Shown here one piece after another: positions 1 through 8,552 of a stretch of DNA of 64,000 bases (within the stretch, counting starts at the first letter, position 1; each line of letters opens with the position of its first letter). The notes beneath the pieces were generated by a model. That model was not told the DNA's origin. It ran no database searches and was given only the letters and a program-made list of their open reading frames with translations. The position numbers and the translations under genes are program-made. Source of the stretch: Streptomyces sp. NBC_01408 (GTDB lineage Bacteria; Actinomycetota; Actinomycetes; Streptomycetales; Streptomycetaceae); NCBI RefSeq assembly GCF_026340255.1, contig NZ_JAPEPJ010000001.1:4619501-4683500 (forward strand). The letters run 5' to 3'.

Positions 1-655
1 GCAGGTACGCGGCGCGGTGCAGGGCGACCGCCGTCTTCCCGGTCCCGGGACCGCCCTCGACGACCAGCACCCCGCGGTGGGTGGAGCGGATGACCCGGTC
101 CTGTTCGGCCTGGATGGTGCGCACGATGTCGTGCATGCGGCCGGTCCGGGCGGCGTCGAGCGCGGCGAGCAGCACGGCGTCCGCGTCGGCCCCCTCGTAT
201 CCGGTGCGCTCGGCGTCGGTCAGGTCGAGGATCTCGTCGTGGAGGGCGGTGACCAGCCGGCCGCGGCTGCTGATGTGCCGACGGCGGCGCAGCCCCATGG
301 GGGTGTGCCCGGTGGCGAGGTAGAAGGGGCGGGCCACGTCGGCGCGCCAGTCCACGACCAGCGGGGTGCGTTCCGTGTCGTCCGCGCGGATTCCGATACG
401 GCCGATGTGGTGGTCGCGGCCGTCGGAGAACTCCAGCCGGCCGAAGCAGAGGCCGTTCTCGCCCCCATTCAGGGCGGACAGCAGACCGGACTGCTCGGCG
501 ACCATCACGTCGCGCTCCAGCCGGGCCTGGAAGCCGCTGCCGACATCGCGCAATGCCCCCTCGACAGCACGTTCGGCCTGGTCACGCAGATCGTCGAGGC
601 GCCGATAGAGGTCGGTGACGAATTGCTGCTCTTTCCGGAATTCCTCGGTTGACAA
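1..655 (-). CDS. HelD/HelR-family RNA polymerase motor ATPase, N-terminal part
   Basis: This is the first 218 codons of a superfamily-1 helicase-like ATPase of the HelD/HelR group; the rest lies beyond the left edge. The product opens with a charged, helical N-terminal arm (about residues 1-60). A GGPGTGKTA Walker A motif sits near residue 200, beside the cut. HelD proteins bind RNA polymerase and free it from stalled complexes or nucleic acid; HelR members also protect it from rifamycins. I chose the TTG at 655 because a GGGAG lies about 6 bases before it and translation immediately gives the conserved acidic start (STEEFRKEQQF). I see no rifamycin-associated element upstream, so rifampicin induction is not supported. 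The assignment rests on the N-terminal arm and Walker A only. Confidence 0.85.
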   Translation of the reverse strand, partial: MSTEEFRKEQQFVTDLYRRLDDLRDQAERAVEGALRDVGSGFQARLERDVMVAEQSGLLSALNGGENGLCFGRLEFSDGRDHHIGRIGIRADDTERTPLVVDWRADVARPFYLATGHTPMGLRRRRHISSRGRLVTALHDEILDLTDAERTGYEGADADAVLLAALDAARTGRMHDIVRTIQAEQDRVIRSTHRGVLVVEGGPGTGKTAVALHRAAYL

Positions 656-757
656 TTGCGCTCCCGCCGCGATAAGGTGTCCTCGTAAGCTTTTTCATGT
701 CTGCGTTTCCGCGAGATATGAAACAACAAATATACGCACTCCGATCCCTCGGCAGTC

Positions 758-774
758 AATTGGCGCAGCCAATT
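758..774. promoter_or_regulatory. Perfect palindrome between HelD and the acetyltransferase gene
   Basis: AATTGGC and GCCAATT flank a GCA centre in an unusually AT-rich intergenic stretch. The site overlaps a possible -35 (TTCGAC, 773-778) paired with TACGGT (795-800), which ends 7 bases before the ATG at 808. This looks like a repressor site on a promoter giving a nearly leaderless transcript. The binding protein is unknown. Confidence 0.55.
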
Positions 775-807
775 CGACCGGGGGATTTTTTGCGTACGGT
801 GGATCCC

Positions 808-1383
808 ATGACCACCGCACACGGCTCCGCCGACGGCATCGTCTACCGCCTCGCCCGCCCCGGCGACGCGGGCGCCATCGAGGCCCTGGACAGCTCCTTC
901 ACCACCGACACCGTCTTCGAGGCGGTCGCCACCGACGCCGGGTTCGCCCTCCGCGAGGTCCCGGTGGACCCTCCGGTGCACAAGGTGTTCCCGCCCGAGG
1001 AGCACGACGAACAGGCCCTCGGCGGCGGCACGGACTCGGCAGGGGACGCGCGCACCTACGTGGCCCTCGACGGCGGACGGCTGTGCGGCTTCGCCGCCGT
1101 GGGCTACGCCCCCTGGAACCGGCGGCTGACGATCGAGGACATCGAGGTCTCGCCCGCCCACCGGGGCCGCGGCATCGGCCGTGCGCTGATGGAGTGCGCG
1201 GCCGAGTTCGCCCGCGAACGCGGCGCCGAACACCTCTGGTTGGAGGTGAGCAGCGTCAACGCCCCGGCGGTGCACGCCTATCGGCGCATGGGGTTCGCCT
1301 TCTGCGGACTCGACACCGCCCTCTACGGCGGCACGCCCGCCGCCGGCGAGCAGGCGCTCTTCATGAGCCGGCCCTGCGGCTGA
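808..1383 (+). CDS. sat: Streptothricin N-acetyltransferase-like GNAT protein
   Basis: A 191-residue GNAT acetyltransferase that by recall closely follows the streptothricin acetyltransferases (StAT/Nat) of streptothricin-producing Streptomyces. Shared features are the MTTAHGS-type start, the TIEDIEV strand, the acetyl-CoA loop RGRGIGRAL, LWLEV, and the ending YRRMGFAFCGLDTALY followed by EQALFMS. Family members inactivate streptothricin by acetylating its beta-lysine moiety using acetyl-CoA in the cytoplasm. The ATG at 808 has no good ribosome site, but a TACGGT -10-like hexamer ends 7 bases upstream, so the message may be leaderless. No streptothricin biosynthesis genes are in the window, so this is probably a stand-alone resistance or scavenging gene. 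A related substrate cannot be excluded. Confidence 0.8.
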   Translation: MTTAHGSADGIVYRLARPGDAGAIEALDSSFTTDTVFEAVATDAGFALREVPVDPPVHKVFPPEEHDEQALGGGTDSAGDARTYVALDGGRLCGFAAVGYAPWNRRLTIEDIEVSPAHRGRGIGRALMECAAEFARERGAEHLWLEVSSVNAPAVHAYRRMGFAFCGLDTALYGGTPAAGEQALFMSRPCG

Positions 1384-1616
1384 ACCGCCACCGGCCCAGC
1401 GTCACAGCCCCTGCGGTCAACTCCCGGAATCGCGCGGATCGTACGCCCCTCCGGGCCTCGCCCGCAGGTCGATCCGTGAAGATCACTCGGAGGAGTGTCA
1501 GGGGCCTCCGAGCCGTACGGCGTTGACCTGCGGCATGTACAACGGGTGATTGTTCATTGCACATTCATCCGGCACGTACAGGGTGGATCTGGTCGGACAG
1601 GGGGTAACCGCCCGGA

Positions 1617-2765
1617 ATGGAAATACTTCAACAGCGCTCCAGCACCGCTCAGGTGTGGGAAGCGGCCGAGGAGTTCGTCCGACTCTTCCACAGGGAGAAC
1701 AAGGGTCCCGGTGATCCGCGTGCCCGGCTCGCCGCCGTACGGGCCGAGCTCGCGGACACCGGCACCTACCGGCACACTCCCGAGGAGCTGGTCCACGGAG
1801 CCCGCGTGGCCTGGCGCAACAGCAACCGCTGCATAGGCAGGCTGTACTGGAACTCCCTGCGGGTGCGCGACCGCCGGGAGCTCACCGACGCGGACGCGAT
1901 CGCCGCCGAGTGCTTCGAGCACCTGCGCGAGGCGACCAACGGCGGCCGCGTCCGGCCCACGATCACGGTCTTCGCCCCGGACACGCCCGACCGCCCCGGT
2001 CCGCTGATCTGGAGCGAACAGCTCGTCCGGTACGCGGGCTACGGGGACCACCACTCCGTGACCGTCGGCGACGCCCGCAACGCCCCGCTCACCGAGGCCC
2101 TGCTCCGGCTCGGCTGGACCGGCGGCCCCGGTACCCCCTTCGACCTCCTCCCGCTGGTCGTCCAGGGGGTCGACGACAAGCCCCGCTGGTTCGAGACCCC
2201 CGCGGACGCCGTGCTGGAGGTGCCGATCACGCACCCCGACGGGGACGGTCGCGGCGACGGCTGGGCCGACTGGCGGCTGCGCTGGCACGCCGTGCCCGCC
2301 ATCTCCAACATGTGCCTGGAGATCGGCGGGATCCACTACCCGGCCGCGCCGTTCAACGGCTGGTACATGGGCACCGAGATCGGCGCCCGCAACCTCGCCG
2401 ACGAGGACCGGTACAACCTCCTGCCCGCGGTCGCCCGCCGGCTCGGCCTGGACACCACCACGGATCGCTCGCTCTGGAAGGACCGCGCGCTGGTGGAGCT
2501 CAACCGGGCCGTCCTGCACTCCTTCGACCGGGCCGGGGTCACCATCGCCGACCACCACTCCGAGTCCCGGCGCTTCCTGACCCACCTGGAGCGGGAGGAG
2601 GCCAAGGGGCGAGAGGTGGGCGCCGACTGGTCCTGGATAGTGCCCCCGATCTCCGGCTCCGCCACGCCGGTCTTCCACCGTACGTACGAGGACCGGCCGA
2701 GCAGCACGGCCTACGTCCACCACGCCGGTGCCCAGGAACGCGCCCAAGGACGGGATTTGGTCTAG
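1617..2765 (+). CDS. nos: Nitric oxide synthase oxygenase
   Basis: A 382-residue bacterial NO synthase oxygenase, which oxidises L-arginine to citrulline and NO using heme and a tetrahydropterin. The heme-thiolate cysteine is Cys72 in WRNSNRCIGR. The arginine-binding glutamate is Glu254 in FNGWYMGTEIGARN, and the preceding NMCLEIGG and IHYPAAPF segments are conserved. As usual in bacteria there is no fused reductase domain, so electrons come from other flavoproteins; the window holds an FprA-type reductase near 13 kb, but a link is only inference. GGGGG lies about 13 bases before the ATG. No thaxtomin genes are nearby, so a general role (stress, signalling) is likelier than nitration of a natural product. 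Confidence 0.92.
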   Translation: MEILQQRSSTAQVWEAAEEFVRLFHRENKGPGDPRARLAAVRAELADTGTYRHTPEELVHGARVAWRNSNRCIGRLYWNSLRVRDRRELTDADAIAAECFEHLREATNGGRVRPTITVFAPDTPDRPGPLIWSEQLVRYAGYGDHHSVTVGDARNAPLTEALLRLGWTGGPGTPFDLLPLVVQGVDDKPRWFETPADAVLEVPITHPDGDGRGDGWADWRLRWHAVPAISNMCLEIGGIHYPAAPFNGWYMGTEIGARNLADEDRYNLLPAVARRLGLDTTTDRSLWKDRALVELNRAVLHSFDRAGVTIADHHSESRRFLTHLEREEAKGREVGADWSWIVPPISGSATPVFHRTYEDRPSSTAYVHHAGAQERAQGRDLV

Positions 2766-2820
2766 ACCTTCTGTTACGGTCGGCTCCGTACGGATCCTGG
2801 ACGGCGGAGAGGGGCACCCA

Positions 2821-3888
2821 GTGGACGGCGCGGACAGGACGGACCGGGGCGGCGGACACCGGTGCCACATCGGCTCGTTCACCTCGGGGGGCGGCCGCGG
2901 CATCACCACCGCGGCCGTGGATCCGGCGACCGGAGCCCTGACCCCGCTGGGGTCCTGTGACACCGTCGCCGACCCCTCGTACCTCGCCGTCGCCCGCGAC
3001 ACCGGGGTGCTCTACGCGGTCAGCGAGACCGCGCGGGGCGCGGTGTGCGCCTTCCGGCCGACCGCCGAGGGCCTCGCGGCCCTCGGTCCGGCCGTGCCCG
3101 TCGAGGGCGCGGGCCCCACCCATCTCAGCGTGGCCGGCGGCCGGCTGCTCACCGCCAACTACACCTCCGGCAGCGTCAGCAGCCTCCCGCTCGGCGCCGA
3201 CGGCAGCCCCGGCGGGCCCGCGTCCGTCCTCGGACACCAGGGCTCGGGGCCCGACGCGGACCGCCAGGAGCGCCCGCACGCCCACCAGGTGCTGCCCGAC
3301 CCGAGCGGCCGCTGGGTGCTCAGCGTGGACCTGGGCACCGACTCGGTACGGGTCTGCGCGCCGGACCCCGCCACCGGGGAGCTGCGGGTGCACGCCGAGA
3401 CCGCGCTGCGTGCCGGGACCGGCCCGCGCCACCTCGTCTTCCACCCGGACGTCGCGGTGGTCTACGTCCTGCACGAGCTGGAGCCGCAGCTGACCGTCTG
3501 CCGGTGGGATCCGGTATCCGGGCGACTGGAACCGGTCGCAGAGGTTCCGGTGGCCCCTGGGGGCCCTCCAGGCGCCGTACGGGCCTATCCCTCGGCGGTC
3601 GTCGCCTCGCCCGACGGGCGCTTCGTCTGGGTCGCCGTCCGCGGCGCCGACACCGTCGTCACCTTCTCCCTCGCCGACGGCGCCGAGAAGCCGCTGCTCA
3701 GCAGCACGGTCGACTGCGGCGGCAGCTGGCCGCGCGACCTCGTCGCCGACCCGTCGGGGCGCCGGCTGTACGCGGCGAACGAGCGCTCCGGGGACGTCAC
3801 CTGGTTCGAGGTGGACCCGCTGACCGGGCGGCCGCACCGGGCGGGCTCGGTGGCCGTGCCCGCCGCGACCTGCGTGGTCTTCGGCTGA
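2821..3888 (+). CDS. Lactonase-family beta-propeller (YbhE-like)
   Basis: A 355-residue protein of the seven-bladed lactonase/6-phosphogluconolactonase (YbhE) family. It starts with the typical HIGSFTS..GRGI strand and repeats blade signatures such as DPSYLAVARD, THLSVAGGRLLTANY, HAHQVLPDPSGRWV, GPRHLVFHP and the closing WPRDLVADPSGRRLYAAN. The PHAHQV and GPRHLVFHP elements are hallmarks of the family. The GTG at 2821 has GGAGAGGGG about 8 bases upstream and is preferred to in-frame codons that would add an unconserved head. It begins 55 bases after nos and may be co-transcribed with it. The substrate is uncertain, since family members open various sugar lactones. Confidence 0.8.
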   Translation: MDGADRTDRGGGHRCHIGSFTSGGGRGITTAAVDPATGALTPLGSCDTVADPSYLAVARDTGVLYAVSETARGAVCAFRPTAEGLAALGPAVPVEGAGPTHLSVAGGRLLTANYTSGSVSSLPLGADGSPGGPASVLGHQGSGPDADRQERPHAHQVLPDPSGRWVLSVDLGTDSVRVCAPDPATGELRVHAETALRAGTGPRHLVFHPDVAVVYVLHELEPQLTVCRWDPVSGRLEPVAEVPVAPGGPPGAVRAYPSAVVASPDGRFVWVAVRGADTVVTFSLADGAEKPLLSSTVDCGGSWPRDLVADPSGRRLYAANERSGDVTWFEVDPLTGRPHRAGSVAVPAATCVVFG

Positions 3889-3939
3889 CTCGCTCCACTG
3901 CCCGCCTGCCCGCCTGCCCGCAGCCCTGCCCGGTCCGGA

Positions 3940-3986
3940 CGTACGAGTGCCCCGCCGCCGGAATCCGGCGGCGGGGCACTCGTACG
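3940..3986. terminator. Bidirectional hairpin terminator
   Basis: Two perfect 23-base arms (3940-3962 and 3964-3986) built around GAGTGCCCCGCCGCC meet at a single central base. The hairpin sits between the convergent lactonase and CbiX-like genes and can serve both. Confidence 0.85.
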
Positions 3987-3999
3987 CGACGCGGGCGGG

Positions 4000-4911
4000 T
4001 CAGTGGGACGTGGCCAGGGTGATCCCCAGGGCGGCCGCGTACTGGGCGACGGCCAGCTTGCCGAGCGCCGGGTAGGCCCCGAGCACCTCGGCGGTGGCGC
4101 AGTCGGCCTCCTTGCAGGCGGTGTCCAGCAGCCCCTCGGCGGCCTCCGGGCCGATCAGGTACGGGGCGAGCGCCAGCTGCGTGGAACCCTCGCGGCGCAG
4201 CTGCTCGGCGACCGCGGCCACCGAACCCTCTTGGTCGAGCGCGGCCGCCTGGACGGGCACGGCGAGCCGGGCGGCGAGCAGCATGCCCGTGATCCCGGCG
4301 GCCTGGACGGCCTCCTCGCCGCCGGTGGTGGCCAGGACGATGCCGTCGGCGGCGGTGGTCACCGTGAAGAGGCGGGCGCGGTCGGCGCGGGCCAGGCCGG
4401 CCTCCGACAGCCGCACGTGCAGGCCCTCGGCGAGCAGCGGGTGCGGACCGAGTACGTCGGCCAGCTCGGCGGCGGCCGAGGAGTCCATCAGGGCCTGGCG
4501 GACCCGGCGCAGCAGATCGCTGTCCGGACCGGCCAGCAGGGGCACGACCACGGCGTCCGGGCCGGTCGGAGCGGGCACCTCGTGGCCGGCGGCGCGGGCG
4601 AACTCCGCGCGTGCGGCACGCTCCGTCGCGACGGCGGTCAGCACGCCGGACAGGGACGGGAACTCGGAGGCGTCGTCACCGTCGAGGAAGCCGATGCGGG
4701 CGTCCAGGCCCGGCAGTTCGGAACGGCCGATGCTGATGATCTCTTCCGCGAGCCCCCGCGAGGCGGCCGAGGGGGCACCGGGCACGGCGAGCACCAGCGC
4801 GGGCGCGCCCTCGGGCGCCACCGCGGGCTCGGGCCGGCGGTGCCGTCCGGTCTGGCGGGGTCGCGGCATTCGTACGGGCAGGCCATTTGCGGGCCCAGTG
4901 GGGGAGCTCAT
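4000..4911 (-). CDS. CbiX/SirB-like chelatase-family protein, degenerate
   Basis: A 303-residue protein resembling the cobalt/iron chelatases CbiX and SirB of cobalamin and siroheme synthesis. The second half has the family pattern: a QLALAPYLIGP strand, then TAEVLGAYPALGKLAVAQY. The first strand, where chelatases have an HGS metal-binding histidine, instead reads LVLAVPGAPSAA, so a key ligand appears missing. That argues for a non-catalytic or altered role. The ATG at 4911 (MSSPTG) is preferred over a longer upstream frame; the ribosome site is weak. No other cobalamin or siroheme genes are in the window. Confidence 0.65.
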   Translation of the reverse strand: MSSPTGPANGLPVRMPRPRQTGRHRRPEPAVAPEGAPALVLAVPGAPSAASRGLAEEIISIGRSELPGLDARIGFLDGDDASEFPSLSGVLTAVATERAARAEFARAAGHEVPAPTGPDAVVVPLLAGPDSDLLRRVRQALMDSSAAAELADVLGPHPLLAEGLHVRLSEAGLARADRARLFTVTTAADGIVLATTGGEEAVQAAGITGMLLAARLAVPVQAAALDQEGSVAAVAEQLRREGSTQLALAPYLIGPEAAEGLLDTACKEADCATAEVLGAYPALGKLAVAQYAAALGITLATSH

Positions 4912-5006
4912 GGCGCCGCATGCTACTGGCTTATCGGAACCGGGTGTTCGGGCAGGGCTGGCTCGCATGGCATCTGTCCGTATTTATCCGGTGAATGTGA
5001 GAAAGG

Positions 5007-5693
5007 TCAACTGACGGACGGCAAGCGCCAGTCGACAGGCTGTGAACCCTGGCCCTCGAGCAACGCGTTGGTCCGGCTGAAGGGCCTGGAGCCGAAGAAC
5101 CCGTAATCGGCGGACTTGGGGGAGGGGTGGGAGGACTCCACCACGGGCAGTTCACCGAGCAGCGGACGCAGGTTGCGGGCCGCCCGGCCCCAGAGGATGG
5201 AGACCAGCGGCTTGCCGCGCGCGGCCAGGGCCCGGATGGCCTGGTCGGTGACGGCTTCCCAGCCCTTGCCCTGGTGCGCGTTCGACCGGCGGGGAGCGGT
5301 GGTCAGGGAGCGGTTCAGCAGCAGGACGCCCTGCCGGGTCCACGGAGTGAGGTCGCCGTTCGCGGGCCGGCCGGTCCCCAGGTCCCGGTGCAGTTCCAGG
5401 AAGATGTTGTCGAGGCTGGGCGGCACCGGCCGCACCTCGGGGGCCACCGAGAAGGACAGGCCCACGGCGTGCCCCGGGGTGGGGTAGGGGTCCTGGCCGA
5501 CGATGAGCACCTTGACCTCGTCGAAGGGCTGCTGGAAGGCGCGCAGCACATTGGCCCCGGCAGGTACGTAGGTCCTCCCCGCCGCGATCTCGGCGCGCAG
5601 GAAGTCGCCCATGGCGGCGATGTGCTCCGCCACCGGCTCAAGAGCGCGGGCCCAGCCCGGCTCGACGATCTCGTTCAACGGTCGTGCTGCCAC
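5007..5693 (-). CDS. ung: Uracil-DNA glycosylase, family 1
   Basis: A 228-residue family-1 uracil-DNA glycosylase that removes uracil from DNA to begin base-excision repair. The water-activating aspartate is Asp68 in [19 protein letters not shown], and the DNA-intercalating loop is [15 protein letters not shown] with His189. [11 protein letters not shown] supplies the uracil-recognition asparagine. GQDPYP has proline where the E. coli enzyme has histidine. The GTG at 5693 gives a normal-length N-terminus. The gene is monocistronic in appearance, lying between two same-strand genes with short gaps. Confidence 0.93.
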   Translation of the reverse strand: MAARPLNEIVEPGWARALEPVAEHIAAMGDFLRAEIAAGRTYVPAGANVLRAFQQPFDEVKVLIVGQDPYPTPGHAVGLSFSVAPEVRPVPPSLDNIFLELHRDLGTGRPANGDLTPWTRQGVLLLNRSLTTAPRRSNAHQGKGWEAVTDQAIRALAARGKPLVSILWGRAARNLRPLLGELPVVESSHPSPKSADYGFFGSRPFSRTNALLEGQGSQPVDWRLPSVS

Positions 5694-5719
5694 GGTGGAT
5701 CACTCTACTGGCCGATCCG

Positions 5720-6910
5720 TCACGCCCTCGACCGGTCCGGGCCTCCGCCCCGCTTCGGCCCGTTTCCACCCCGCTTCCTTCCTGATCCGGTTCCGCCCTG
5801 CTCCGCCCCGTTCGCGTCCCATCCGCTCACCCGCGCCGCCCGCACGCAGAGCACGTCCGGCAGGTGCTCGGCCAGCAGCTGCCAGTTGTCCCCGTCGTCG
5901 TGGCTGGCGTACAGCTCGCCGTTGCGGTTGCCGAAGTAGATCCCCGCCGGATTCGCGTCGTCCGTGCACAGCGCGTCGCGCAGCACCGTGCCGTAGTGGT
6001 CCCCGGCCGGCAGCCCGCGCGACAGGGGCTCCCAGGTGGCGCCCGCGTCCTGGGTGCGGAAGACCCGGCACCGGTGCTCGGCCGGGACCCGGTCGGAGTC
6101 GGCGTTGAGCGGGAAGACGTAGGCGGTGTCCGGCCGGTGCGGATGGGCGGCCACCGCGAAGCCGAAGTCGGAGGGCAGGCCGCCCCCGATGTCGGTCCAA
6201 CGGGCCCCCGCGTCGTCGCTGCGGTAGACGCCCCAGTGGTTCTGCAGGTAGAGCCGGTCCGTGTCCGCGGCGTCCTGGGCGATCTTGTGCACGCACTGGC
6301 CGAACTCCGGATGCGGATCCGGCAGGAACACCGCCGAGACCCCCTCGTTGGACGGCGACCAGCTCGCCCCGCCGTCCTTGCTGCGGAACACCCCGGCGGT
6401 GGAGACCGCCACCGTCACCGCGTCGGGGTCGCGGGGATCGGTGATCACCGTGTGCAGCCCCTCGCCGCCGCCGCCCGGCTCCCAGCTCTTGCGGCTCGGG
6501 TGCTCCCACAGCGGGCGGACCAGTTCGAAGGACTCGCCCCGGTCGGTCGAACGGAACAGGGCGGCCGGCTCGGTCCCCGCGTACACCACGTCCGGGGCCT
6601 CCGGCCCGGCCGGATGCAGCTGCCAGACCCGCTCCAGCGAGGCGCCGGTGTCCTTGGGGAACTTCACCGCCGGGGCGGCGGGCTCCCGCCAGGTCGCCCC
6701 CAGGTCGTCGGAGCTGAAGACGGACGGCCCCCAGTGCAGGCTGTCCGCGCCCACCAGCAGCCGTGGCACGGGGCCCCGCCGGTCGACCGCGACCGCGTAG
6801 ACGGCCTGGGCGTTGAAATGGGGCCCGTCGAACTCCCAGGGGCCGTCCCCTCGGCGGCGGCCGGTGAACAGTCCCTTGCGGGTCCCTACGAGCAGCAGTA
6901 CCTCGGCCAT
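5720..6910 (-). CDS. WD40/BNR-repeat sialidase-like propeller protein
   Basis: A 396-residue beta-propeller of the BNR/exo-sialidase-like fold. Asp-box-like repeats recur through the protein: FSSDDLGATWREP, FRSTDRGESFELV, FRSKDGGASWSPS, YRSDDAGARWTDI, FRTQDAGATWEPL and YASHDDGDNWQLL. There is no signal peptide, and the N-terminus VLLLVGTRKGLF fits cytoplasmic members of this group, so real sialidase activity is unlikely. The ATG at 6910 has GGAGG 8 bases upstream; a GTG three codons earlier overlaps that ribosome site and is rejected. The last 25 residues are a Gly/Lys/Arg-rich tail. The function is unknown. Confidence 0.75.
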   Translation of the reverse strand: MAEVLLLVGTRKGLFTGRRRGDGPWEFDGPHFNAQAVYAVAVDRRGPVPRLLVGADSLHWGPSVFSSDDLGATWREPAAPAVKFPKDTGASLERVWQLHPAGPEAPDVVYAGTEPAALFRSTDRGESFELVRPLWEHPSRKSWEPGGGGEGLHTVITDPRDPDAVTVAVSTAGVFRSKDGGASWSPSNEGVSAVFLPDPHPEFGQCVHKIAQDAADTDRLYLQNHWGVYRSDDAGARWTDIGGGLPSDFGFAVAAHPHRPDTAYVFPLNADSDRVPAEHRCRVFRTQDAGATWEPLSRGLPAGDHYGTVLRDALCTDDANPAGIYFGNRNGELYASHDDGDNWQLLAEHLPDVLCVRAARVSGWDANGAEQGGTGSGRKRGGNGPKRGGGPDRSRA

Positions 6911-7137
6911 GGCCGGCACCTCCGGACTTCGTCGTCCTCAGCGGATGTTCGGGTGTGGTTGCGGTGTCTTCCGGCCAGTCTGCACCCGCCCACCGACAGT
7001 GGCCCGGCGGGCGCCGCGGTGCCCCGAGTGGCTGATCGGTACCGACCGTTCACAGGTCGGAAATGGCCGCTGCTTGCATGTGGGTGTTCGGAATCGGTTG
7101 ACTTCACGCCACTACCGCCGCACGCGAGAGGACCTCA

Positions 7138-8472
7138 GTGGCCACTGAGCACCTGTCCCCGCTCGACCTCGCCTTCTGGCGGATCGAATCCGCCGCCCAC
7201 CCCATGCACCTCGGCGCCCTCGCCGTCTTCACCTCCGGGGGTCCCGGGGCCGCCGAGCACGCCGCCGAGCTGCTCGCCGCCCGCTGCGCCGCCGTGCCGG
7301 GCCTGCGCCGCCGGATCCACGACGTGCTGCTTCCCTTCGGCGCGGCCGCCTGGTCGTCCGACCCCGGCTTCGACCCGGCGCGGCACGTGTTCCTCGTACG
7401 GACCGGGGTCCTCGATCCGCACGCCGCGGCCGGGCCGCTGATGGCGCGCCCGCTGGACCGCGGGCTGCCGCCGTGGGAGGCGCACGTCCTGGCCGGACCC
7501 GACCCGGACTCCTTCGCGGTGCTCTTCAAGTTCCACCACGCCCTCGCCGACGGCCTGGGCGCCCTCGCCCTCGCGGCCACCCTCTTCGACGAGGGCCCGA
7601 CCCTGCGTCCCCCCGTGCCGCCGGTGCCCGGGCGGCCGCCCCGCTCCACCCTGCGCCGCCTCCCCGAGGTCCTGGCGGCCCGGGTCCAGGACGTGGGCCA
7701 GGCCCTGGAGATCGGCGCGGCCGTGGCCCGCGCCGGGCTGCCGGTCGGGGTTCCCGCAGCCCTCACCACCGACCTCACGACGGGCCCCGCCGTGCCCGGG
7801 ACCCGCGCGGTCGCGGGCCTCGCCCTGGACCTGGACGAGGTCAACCTGATCCGCAAGTCCGTCGGCGGCACCGTCAACGACGTGCTGATCGCCCTGGTCG
7901 CGGGCGGCCTGCGGCGCTGGCTGGCCGGGCGCGGCGACCCCGAGCCCCGGGGCGCCGGGCCGCGCGCCCTGATCCCGGTGTCCCGCCGCCGAGGCCCGGG
8001 GACCTCCGGCGGCGCCGGGAACCGGCTCTCCGGATACCTGCTCCGGCTGCCGCTCGCCGAGCCCGACCCCTTGCGCCGGCTGAGCTCCGTACGCAGCGGC
8101 ATGGACCGGAACAAGGACGCCGGGCCCGCCCGCGGCGCCGGAGCCGTCGCCCTGCTCGCCGACCACGTCCACCCGCTCGGGCACCGGCTCGGCGGCCCGC
8201 TCGTGGCCCAGGCCGCCCGGCTGCTCTTCGACATCCTGGTCACCAGCGTCCCGCTGCCCGGCTTCACCTTCACCCTCGGCGGCAGCCGGGTCCGCGAGGT
8301 CTACCCCCTCGCCCCGCTGGCCCGGGGCCAGTCCCTGGCCGTGGCGGTCTCCACGTACAAGGGGACGGTCCACTACGGCCTGGTCGCCGACGCCCGCGCC
8401 GTTCCGGACCTGGGGGCCCTGGCGGGGGCGCTGCGCGCGGAGCTCAATGCACTTGTACGAGAGGTCTCGTAG
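7138..8472 (+). CDS. Wax ester synthase/diacylglycerol acyltransferase (WS/DGAT)
   Basis: A 444-residue acyltransferase of the bacterial WS/DGAT family, which moves acyl groups from acyl-CoA to diacylglycerol or a fatty alcohol at the membrane surface. The catalytic HHxxxDG motif is HHALADG at 133-139, the start LSPLDLAFWRIE is typical, and GGTVNDVLIALVAG supplies the conserved ND motif. The start is the GTG at 7138. A CCGACC/GGTCGG inverted repeat (7042-7060) lies in the divergent promoter region shared with the BNR gene. The 3-prime end contains half of an ArsR-type operator set that controls the next gene (see 8456-8506). Confidence 0.87.
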   Translation: MATEHLSPLDLAFWRIESAAHPMHLGALAVFTSGGPGAAEHAAELLAARCAAVPGLRRRIHDVLLPFGAAAWSSDPGFDPARHVFLVRTGVLDPHAAAGPLMARPLDRGLPPWEAHVLAGPDPDSFAVLFKFHHALADGLGALALAATLFDEGPTLRPPVPPVPGRPPRSTLRRLPEVLAARVQDVGQALEIGAAVARAGLPVGVPAALTTDLTTGPAVPGTRAVAGLALDLDEVNLIRKSVGGTVNDVLIALVAGGLRRWLAGRGDPEPRGAGPRALIPVSRRRGPGTSGGAGNRLSGYLLRLPLAEPDPLRRLSSVRSGMDRNKDAGPARGAGAVALLADHVHPLGHRLGGPLVAQAARLLFDILVTSVPLPGFTFTLGGSRVREVYPLAPLARGQSLAVAVSTYKGTVHYGLVADARAVPDLGALAGALRAELNALVREVS

Positions 8473-8506
8473 TACGAGCGATTCCGTAGTACGGTGTGTC
8501 TCGTAC
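8456..8506. promoter_or_regulatory. Probable ArsR operator cluster upstream of the OYE gene
   Basis: TACGAGAGGTCTCGTA (8456-8471) is a perfect 16-base palindrome lying over the end of the WS/DGAT gene. It is followed by a GTACGAG (8472-8478) and CTCGTAC (8500-8506) pair. The same CTCGTAC half-site recurs at 9706-9712 just before the ArsR gene, which points to one regulator at both places. Confidence 0.6.
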
Positions 8507-8552
8507 TTAGCCCGCCGTTCCCCGGTGCGCCCGGTGACCTCTGGAGACCTTC

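Noticed and set aside
656..807. Rifamycin-associated element for HelR-type induction
   Set aside because: I looked for the GC-rich inverted element in both orientations and found only an unrelated AATTGGC palindrome.
808..1383. Evidence of a streptothricin biosynthetic cluster
   Set aside because: Only the acetyltransferase-like gene is present; no peptide synthetase or lysine-oligomer genes occur in the window.
505..1526. Long open frames antisense to or overlapping the HelD and acetyltransferase genes
   Set aside because: They are Arg/Pro/Gly-rich shadows of GC-biased third positions, with no ribosome sites or family features.
1554..3837. Large reverse-strand open frames across nos and the lactonase gene
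   Set aside because: The compositions mirror the forward genes and contain no recognisable domain; the forward products are clear.
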